Below, piece after piece: positions 5,312 to 10,040 of a stretch of DNA of 10,040 nucleotides. Source of the DNA: Candidatus Poribacteria bacterium (GTDB lineage Bacteria; Poribacteria; WGA-4E; WGA-3G); the NCBI GenBank assembly GCA_009845505.1, contig VXZL01000035.1, positions 1 through 10,040 of the forward strand. The letters run 5' to 3'. A model generated the notes under the pieces. The model worked only from the letters and a program-made list of their open reading frames with translations, did not search any database and was not told the origin of the DNA. The translations under genes and the position numbers were made by a program. The first letter of the stretch is position 1, and each line of letters opens with the position of its first letter.

Positions 5312-5441
5312 TAATTTTGTTTGAAAATACCTTTGCGGGGTCTCAAGGGGCTGATACAGACGCGGATTTGTTAACGGCGAGGCACAACCTAACAGGTTAT
5401 GCTACAGAAGAGATATACAAGTAGAAATGGTATAAGTTGGT
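5312..5441. other. Spacer right of the IS, no convincing gene
   Basis: There is no cadherin-like frame on the minus strand, where the missing 5' half of the interrupted gene would be expected. The plus strand is open from just inside the IS to a TAG at 5422-5424 (ILFENTFAGSQGADTDADLL, then repeat-derived residues), but it has no start codon and its last third is hairpin copy G. It is best treated as non-coding or as a vestige of unknown origin. Confidence 0.5.
5382..5405 (-). repeat. GTAG-hairpin (REP-like) repeat, copy G
   Basis: On the minus strand: GTAG (5405-5402), then CATAACCT, a 3-nt loop GTT and AGGTTGTG. This gives an 8-bp stem with one G-T pair, extendable by the final G of GTAG. 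It has the same orientation as copies A to D and lies 37 bases past the stop of the 126-codon gene. Confidence 0.65.
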
Positions 5442-5822
5442 TTAATTGGCTAATCGCGTCCAGTCTGACAGGATAACTTCAATATCGTGGGGTTCGTCTA
5501 AAGCACAGGCGACAAGACGTTCCAACACTTCGGCAATGGCTGCCTCTCGGAATATTGCCTGAAACCAGTTCGCAAAAGACTTGATGGCATCTGGAGACTC
5601 CGCAGATACCCAGAAGATGACCCGACAAAAATCGAGGCCTTCGTCCACCCATTTTTCGGCAATCTGGACATTTTCTGGAAAACCACGGAAAGTGGGTAGG
5701 AAGTCGGCGATTAAAAGCACCAATTCCGCATTGAGATAGGAAATCTCTGGGAGAATATCGAAATGAACAGCGTATTTATGGGAATGTGGTGAATCCTGAA
5801 GTTTCTGGTTTCGGTTTTGCAT
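5442..5822 (-). CDS. Hypothetical protein, 126 aa
   Basis: I do not recognise this family. The product is predicted soluble and acidic, with no signal peptide or membrane segment. It begins with a polar, histidine-containing stretch ([24 protein letters not shown]). It continues with an alternating hydrophobic pattern ([16 protein letters not shown]) suggesting a strand or helix core, then aromatic-rich helices ([25 protein letters not shown]), and ends [14 protein letters not shown]. Coding is supported by an uninterrupted frame with globular-looking composition and by the lack of any competing frame there. The ATG at 5822 has no clear Shine-Dalgarno, so the start is uncertain. The gene is divergent from metH, and the shared upstream region contains a TATACT-bearing palindrome that could serve both. 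No function is proposed. Confidence 0.6.
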   Translation of the reverse strand: MQNRNQKLQDSPHSHKYAVHFDILPEISYLNAELVLLIADFLPTFRGFPENVQIAEKWVDEGLDFCRVIFWVSAESPDAIKSFANWFQAIFREAAIAEVLERLVACALDEPHDIEVILSDWTRLAN

Positions 5823-5839
5823 GTGGCTCTACTTTAAAA

Positions 5840-5872
5840 TAGACAAAGCGGTCTCTCATATAGTATACTATA
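5840..5872 (+). promoter_or_regulatory. Probable metH promoter with a 14-bp palindrome
   Basis: TAGACA (5840-5845), an 18-nt spacer and TATACT (5864-5869) point toward metH with a leader of about 77 nt. The -10 lies inside the perfect palindrome TATAGTATACTATA (5859-5872), so a TATACT also reads on the minus strand (5867-5862) toward the 126-codon gene, though without a good -35. The leader has a small CCGCG / CGCGG hairpin (5896-5915). It is too short for, and shows no features of, a SAM or cobalamin riboswitch. Confidence 0.55.
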
Positions 5873-5952
5873 CTGCACGACGGATTGGCGAACGCCCGCG
5901 GTTTAAAGAACGCGGATGTGTGTATCTATCATCAAGAGGACATAATATATCT

Positions 5953-8900
5953 ATGGCAGATTCTGAACGTATAACATATCTTAAAAATGAACTGAAGAAA
6001 CGGATTCTAATCCTTGACGGTGCGATGGGGTCGTTGCTACAGACCTATCGACTCACGGAAGAAGATTTTCGTGGCGACCAATTTGCTGACCACCGTTGTG
6101 AACTCAAAGGCTACAACGATCTGCTTTCCATAACGCAACCACATATCGTGCGGGAAATACATGCCAGCTACTGTAGTGCGGGTGCGGACATCATCGAAAC
6201 AAATACCTTCACAAGCACATCTGTATCAATGGCGGACTACCAGCTTCAGGATGTCGCGTATCAGGTAAACTACGAAGCGGCACGCATCGCCCGCGAAGTA
6301 GCAGATAAATGGACATCGCCAGACAAACCACGCTTCGTTGCTGGCAGCATGGGACCCACGAATCGGAGCTGCTCGATTTCTCCAAATGTGAACGACCCAG
6401 GGTATCGGAATATTACCTTCTCCGAACTCGTTTCTGCCTATACCACCCAAGCAGAGGGTTTAATCGACGGCGGTGTGGATCTCCTCCTCGTCGAGACGGT
6501 TATGGATACACTTAACTGTAAAGCCGCGCTCTTCGCGATACAAACCCTCGCCGAAGCACGAAATATCGACATCCCGCTCATTGTCTCCTCCGACAGAAGC
6601 GGTGGCGGCGGTAGAAACCTCTCTGGACAAACAGTCGAAGCCTTCTGGAACTCCGTTCGGCACGCCAATCTGCTTGCTGTCGGGTTGAACTGTGGCTTTG
6701 GTGCCCAGCAGATCCGTCCATACCTTGCTGAGATGGCGAAAATGGCTGACATCCCCGTTATCTGTTACCCAAATGCTGGACTCCCCAACGAACTCGGTCA
6801 GTATACACAGACCCCTGAAGAAATGGGAAATTGGATGCACGAGTTCGCTGGAAACGGGTTTGTCAATATCGTCGGCGGTTGTTGTGGCAGCCAACCTGAA
6901 CACATCGAAACGATTGCGAAGGTCGCTGCTGAATACCCACCGCGAACCCCTCAATTACAAGCGCGCGCGTGCCGACTCAGCGGCTTAGAAGCGTTCAACA
7001 TCACCACAGATTCTCTCTTTGTCAACGTTGGTGAACGGACAAACGTAACAGGATCTCGACGATTTGCAACGCTGATAAAAAATGAGGATTATGAGACCGC
7101 CTTAGAGGTCGCCCGAGATCAAGTAGAGAACGGTGCGCAACTCATCGACATTAACATGGATGCAGGCATGTTAGATGCCGAAGCAGCAATGGTTAAGTTT
7201 CTCAACCTCATTGCAGCGGAGCCGGACATTAGTCGGGTGCCGATCATGCTGGATTCGAGCCGATGGGAGGTCATAGAGGCGGGGCTGGCGTGTGTTCAGG
7301 GAAAGGGAGTCGTCAACTCAATTAGTTTGAAAGAGGGGGAAGAAGATTTCTTAGCAAAGGCGCGGCAGATCCGTCGATACGGTGCAGCGGTTATCGTCAT
7401 GGCGTTTGACGAAGAAGGGCAAGCCGACACCTACGAACGGAAGGTCGAGATTTGTCGTAGAGCCTACCGACTTTTGACGGAAGAGGTCGGGTTTCCGCCA
7501 GAGGACATTATCTTCGATCCGAATATCTTTGCCGTTGCAACCGGCATTGAAGAGCATAACGCATACGCGAAGACTTTTATTCAGGCGTGCGAAAAAATCA
7601 AAGCCACTTGTCCAGACGCTTTGGTGAGTGGCGGTGTAAGCAATATTTCATTCGCTTTTCGTGGTAATGACCCCGTCAGAGAAGCGATGCATGCAGCGTT
7701 TCTCTACCACGCTATCAATGCGGGGATGGATATGGGAATCGTCAACGCCGGACAACTCGCCGTCTATGACGATCTGCCAAAGCCACTTCTTGAGGCAGTA
7801 GAGGATGTCTTGTTCAATCGTCGAGAAGATGCGACGGATCGACTCGTTAATCTCGCGAACACGCTGCAAGGGAAAGGGAAAAAGCGGCGCGTGCGTCGAG
7901 AATGGCGAAAATTGCCGGTTGAGGAGCGACTTCGCCACGCGCTCGTGGAAGGGATCCTTGAATACATTGAAGCCGATACAGAGGAAGCACGTCAAAATTA
8001 TGAACGCCCCATACAGGTTATCGAAGGCCCTTTGATGGACGGCATGAACCGCGTTGGGGATCTCTTCGGAGACGGCAAGATGTTCCTACCCCAAGTCGTC
8101 AAAAGTGCGCGAGTCATGAAAAAGGCGGTTGCACACCTCGTCCCATACATTGAAAAGGAACAAGCGGAAGGCGGTATCCAATCAAGAGGCAAAATTGTGA
8201 TGGCAACGGTAAAAGGCGATGTGCATGACATCGGGAAAAACATCGTCGGTGTGGTACTCGGGTGCAATAACTATGAAATCATTGATCTCGGCGTGATGGT
8301 GCCTGCCGAAGAAATTCTGGAAACGGCACGGAAAGAAAACGCTGATATTATCGGCTTGAGTGGGCTCATCACACCCTCGTTAGATGAAATGGTAACTGTG
8401 GCTGAAGAGATGGAACGCGAAGGCTTTCAGATCCCACTCCTTATCGGTGGTGCGACGACCTCAAAAATACATACCGCCGTTCAGATTGAACCTGCCTACA
8501 ACGGTTCAACGATTCACGTCAAAGACGCGTCCCGAAGCGTCGGTGTTGTCAGTGATTTGATGAGCACCGAAAAACAGCAGACATTCACACAGCAGACGCG
8601 TGAAGAATACGCAGATATTCGGGAACGTCGTGCGAAAAATCGGAAACAGGTAAACTTGCTATCGTTTGACGTTGCACAACAGCGGAAATTCACACCCGAC
8701 TGGCGAAATTATCAACCACCTACACCGAATTTGATAGGGACTCAGGTCTTTGACGATTATTCGTTATCAGAGCTTATTGACTATATCGACTGGAGTCCGT
8801 TCTTTACGACTTGGGGATTGCGTGGTAAGTATCCAAATATATTGGAGAATCCAGAAGTCGGTGAGGAGGCGCGTAAGCTTCTTACAGATGCCGAAACGCT

Positions 8901-9627
8901 TCTTCGGACTATCGTCGAAGAGAAAAGATTTCAGGCACGTGCCGTTGTCGGAATTTTTCCCGCCAATGGTGTCGGGGAAGATACTGCAATTTACGCGGAC
9001 GACGCACGGACGGAGATGCTTGCCATTTTGCACCATCTCCGCCAACAGACGGAGCAACCCTTCACGAGACCGAACCTCAGCCTCGGTGATTTCATTGCGC
9101 CTAAAGCCACAAAGCTTCAGGACTATATCGGGGCATTTGCTGTGACAACGGGTGTCGGTGTTCCCGAACTGTGTGCTGAGTTTGAGCGGAAGCATGACGA
9201 TTATAACAGCATTATGGCAAAGGCGTTGGCAGACCGACTGGCAGAGGCTTTCGCCGAGCGGATGCATCAACACGTGCGCACAACGCTTTGGGGATACGCG
9301 GACGATGAGGCATTAGATAACGAAACCTTGATTGCCGAAAAATACCGTGGGATTCGTCCGGCACCGGGATACCCTGCCTGTCCTGATCACAATCAAAAAC
9401 GGGTATTGTTCGATGTGTTGAAGGTTTCCGAAAACACCAGCATTTCTCTCACTGAGAGTTTGGCGATGTTTCCGGCGGCATCTGTGAGTGGGTGGTACTA
9501 TTCGCATCCAGAATCGCGGTATTTCAGCATTGGGAGAATCGGCGAAGATCAGGTTGCAGATTACGCAGGACGCACCGGAATGGATATGGAAACGGCGAGA
9601 CGTTGGCTGAAACCACTGCTGACATAA
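5953..9627 (+). CDS. metH: Cobalamin-dependent methionine synthase
   Basis: MetH transfers a methyl group from 5-methyltetrahydrofolate to homocysteine through enzyme-bound cobalamin, giving methionine and tetrahydrofolate in the cytoplasm. All four modules are present over 1224 residues (E. coli 1227). The homocysteine domain (about 10-330) has the zinc ligands C247, C310 and C311, at E. coli numbering. The pterin domain (about 350-620) starts [15 protein letters not shown]. The cobalamin cap and binding domain (about 650-900) carries DVHDIGK with the lower axial ligand H758. The reactivation domain (about 920-1224) has [10 protein letters not shown] from R1135. The ATG at 5953 is chosen because homology begins soon after it and an AAGAGGA lies 12 nt upstream; the open frame extends 44 codons further, to 5821, across the likely promoter. 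Residues 213-219 read SDRSGGG where E. coli has GTITDAS. The gene stands alone and ends at a strong terminator. Confidence 0.98.
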   Translation: MADSERITYLKNELKKRILILDGAMGSLLQTYRLTEEDFRGDQFADHRCELKGYNDLLSITQPHIVREIHASYCSAGADIIETNTFTSTSVSMADYQLQDVAYQVNYEAARIAREVADKWTSPDKPRFVAGSMGPTNRSCSISPNVNDPGYRNITFSELVSAYTTQAEGLIDGGVDLLLVETVMDTLNCKAALFAIQTLAEARNIDIPLIVSSDRSGGGGRNLSGQTVEAFWNSVRHANLLAVGLNCGFGAQQIRPYLAEMAKMADIPVICYPNAGLPNELGQYTQTPEEMGNWMHEFAGNGFVNIVGGCCGSQPEHIETIAKVAAEYPPRTPQLQARACRLSGLEAFNITTDSLFVNVGERTNVTGSRRFATLIKNEDYETALEVARDQVENGAQLIDINMDAGMLDAEAAMVKFLNLIAAEPDISRVPIMLDSSRWEVIEAGLACVQGKGVVNSISLKEGEEDFLAKARQIRRYGAAVIVMAFDEEGQADTYERKVEICRRAYRLLTEEVGFPPEDIIFDPNIFAVATGIEEHNAYAKTFIQACEKIKATCPDALVSGGVSNISFAFRGNDPVREAMHAAFLYHAINAGMDMGIVNAGQLAVYDDLPKPLLEAVEDVLFNRREDATDRLVNLANTLQGKGKKRRVRREWRKLPVEERLRHALVEGILEYIEADTEEARQNYERPIQVIEGPLMDGMNRVGDLFGDGKMFLPQVVKSARVMKKAVAHLVPYIEKEQAEGGIQSRGKIVMATVKGDVHDIGKNIVGVVLGCNNYEIIDLGVMVPAEEILETARKENADIIGLSGLITPSLDEMVTVAEEMEREGFQIPLLIGGATTSKIHTAVQIEPAYNGSTIHVKDASRSVGVVSDLMSTEKQQTFTQQTREEYADIRERRAKNRKQVNLLSFDVAQQRKFTPDWRNYQPPTPNLIGTQVFDDYSLSELIDYIDWSPFFTTWGLRGKYPNILENPEVGEEARKLLTDAETLLRTIVEEKRFQARAVVGIFPANGVGEDTAIYADDARTEMLAILHHLRQQTEQPFTRPNLSLGDFIAPKATKLQDYIGAFAVTTGVGVPELCAEFERKHDDYNSIMAKALADRLAEAFAERMHQHVRTTLWGYADDEALDNETLIAEKYRGIRPAPGYPACPDHNQKRVLFDVLKVSENTSISLTESLAMFPAASVSGWYYSHPESRYFSIGRIGEDQVADYAGRTGMDMETARRWLKPLLT

Positions 9628-9647
9628 AATTTTCCCTACAACCCAAG

Positions 9648-9686
9648 AAACAAGGCGGTGAACCGAGTTTCACCGCCTTGTTTTTT
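9648..9686 (+). terminator. Intrinsic terminator after metH, possibly bidirectional
   Basis: A perfect 15-bp stem (9648-9662 with 9669-9683, core CAAGGCGGTGAA / TTCACCGCCTTG), a 6-nt loop and a run of six T (9681-9686) start 21 bases after the metH stop. The opposite strand ends in TTGTTTCTTGG, a weaker U-rich tail, so the hairpin may also stop transcription of the convergent VOC gene that ends at 9743. Confidence 0.92.
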
Positions 9687-9742
9687 GTTAGCCTGACGTT
9701 AAAGCTGCGCTTCATATTAGAATGAACGCACGTCTTTAACAA

Positions 9743-10040
9743 TCAATCGCTGGGGGTGTACAACCCAACACAGTTACCACTTGGATCAAGAAACATAGCG
9801 AAGGCACCCATGCCCCCTGGAATAACCTGGGGAGACATACAGGTTTTGCCGCCGAGACTTTCTGCCTTTTCAAGCGATGCCTGAAGGTCGTCAACCTGCA
9901 CATAAATCGTGACATAGTTAGATGGCATATCGTCGGTTGTCGGCAGTACGTGTCCACATACTTTATTCTCGGATGCTGGATCCAAGTCATAAACGCCATT
10001 AACATTACCGTTAGAATTCCAATCAAAAAGTGAACAATAG
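9743..10040 (-). CDS. VOC (glyoxalase/dioxygenase-fold) protein, C-terminal part
   Basis: The frame enters from the right edge and ends in TGA at 9743-9745, so only about the last 98 residues are visible and the start lies outside the window. The edge residues (YCSLFDWNSNGNVNGVYDL) resemble the F-Y-x-x-L-F-G-W start of a VOC module. The body has the usual betaalphabeta-betabetabeta module signals: YVTIYVQVDDLQASLEKAESLGGKT, then PGGMGAFAMFLDPSGNCVGLYTP. VOC proteins include glyoxalases, extradiol dioxygenases and resistance proteins, and this fragment does not say which. The M-S-P...P-G-M-G-x-F-A-x-x-x-D-P-x-G-N form resembles small single-domain glyoxalase-like proteins of unknown substrate. 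It is convergent with metH across the shared terminator. Confidence 0.85.
   Translation of the reverse strand, partial: YCSLFDWNSNGNVNGVYDLDPASENKVCGHVLPTTDDMPSNYVTIYVQVDDLQASLEKAESLGGKTCMSPQVIPGGMGAFAMFLDPSGNCVGLYTPSD

Noticed and set aside
5821..5952. 44-codon N-terminal extension of metH starting at 5821
   Set aside because: The extension covers the probable promoter and the palindrome, overlaps the divergent gene's start, has no MetH homology, and the ATG at 5953 has a purine-rich site upstream and gives family-typical length with E. coli residue numbering.
5876..5952. SAM or cobalamin riboswitch upstream of metH
   Set aside because: The leader is only about 77 nt and shows just one 5-bp hairpin; no B12-box or SAM-aptamer core is visible.
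108..9627. Defence system, biosynthetic cluster or prophage
   Set aside because: All identified genes are housekeeping, a remnant surface protein or an IS; no nuclease, helicase, phage structural or synthase module is present, and the single unknown gene has no partner genes.
9736..10026. 96-codon minus-strand frame overlapping the VOC gene
   Set aside because: It is out of frame with the VOC homology and has no family features; the VOC frame runs open to the window edge.

Overview
This 10 kb stretch reads as chromosomal DNA of a candidate-phylum, Gram-negative-type bacterium, most likely Candidatus Poribacteria. The main clue is the C-terminal domain encoded at 3564-3840. It has the NPFNPETWIPY...IYDIRG...YWDGRN...GLYFY...RRLLIRK pattern, a FlgD-like/type-A sorting-type tail that I associate with poribacterial secreted proteins. 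A LolA-type periplasmic chaperone implies an outer membrane. The taxonomic call is an inference from sequence style, not from a search.

Layout. On the minus strand, 3221 down to 108, lies a compact cluster lolA - pgsA - thpR - recA: lipoprotein transport, phosphatidylglycerophosphate synthesis, a 2H RNA/nucleotide phosphoesterase and the recombinase. A textbook promoter (TTGACA-17-TATACT, 3279-3307) drives it. From 3311 to 3563 there is no gene but a cluster of small hairpin repeats. From 3564 to about 4218 (minus) is the 3' remnant of a cadherin-repeat surface or secreted protein. It is cut off at its 5' side by a complete IS982-like insertion sequence (4219-5311, transposase on plus, 21-bp terminal inverted repeats). 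The rest of the interrupted gene is not on the far side of the IS. Next come an unrecognised 126-codon gene (minus) and, divergently, a full-length cobalamin-dependent methionine synthase, metH (5953-9627, plus). metH ends at a strong intrinsic terminator, which also faces the 3' end of a VOC/glyoxalase-fold gene (minus) running off the right edge.

The least ordinary feature is a set of short hairpins scattered through the left half (11-34, 3174-3197, 3411-3434, 3488-3506, 3524-3544, 5382-5405). Each begins with GTAG at the 5' foot, but the stem sequences differ completely. GTAG next to a hairpin foot is the signature of REP elements mobilised by RAYT (TnpA-REP) tyrosine transposases. One copy lies inside the reading frame of lolA and encodes part of the extended N-region of its signal peptide. 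Two copies face each other to form a BIME-like 21-bp hairpin beyond the 3' end of the cadherin remnant. No RAYT gene is in this window, so the mobilising enzyme would have to be elsewhere.

I did not find a new multi-gene system here. The window is housekeeping genes plus a repeat-rich, IS-scarred accessory patch. The points worth following are the GTAG hairpin family and its intrusion into lolA, the IS/deletion junction, the unknown 126-codon gene, and small departures from family consensus in MetH, RecA and PgsA.
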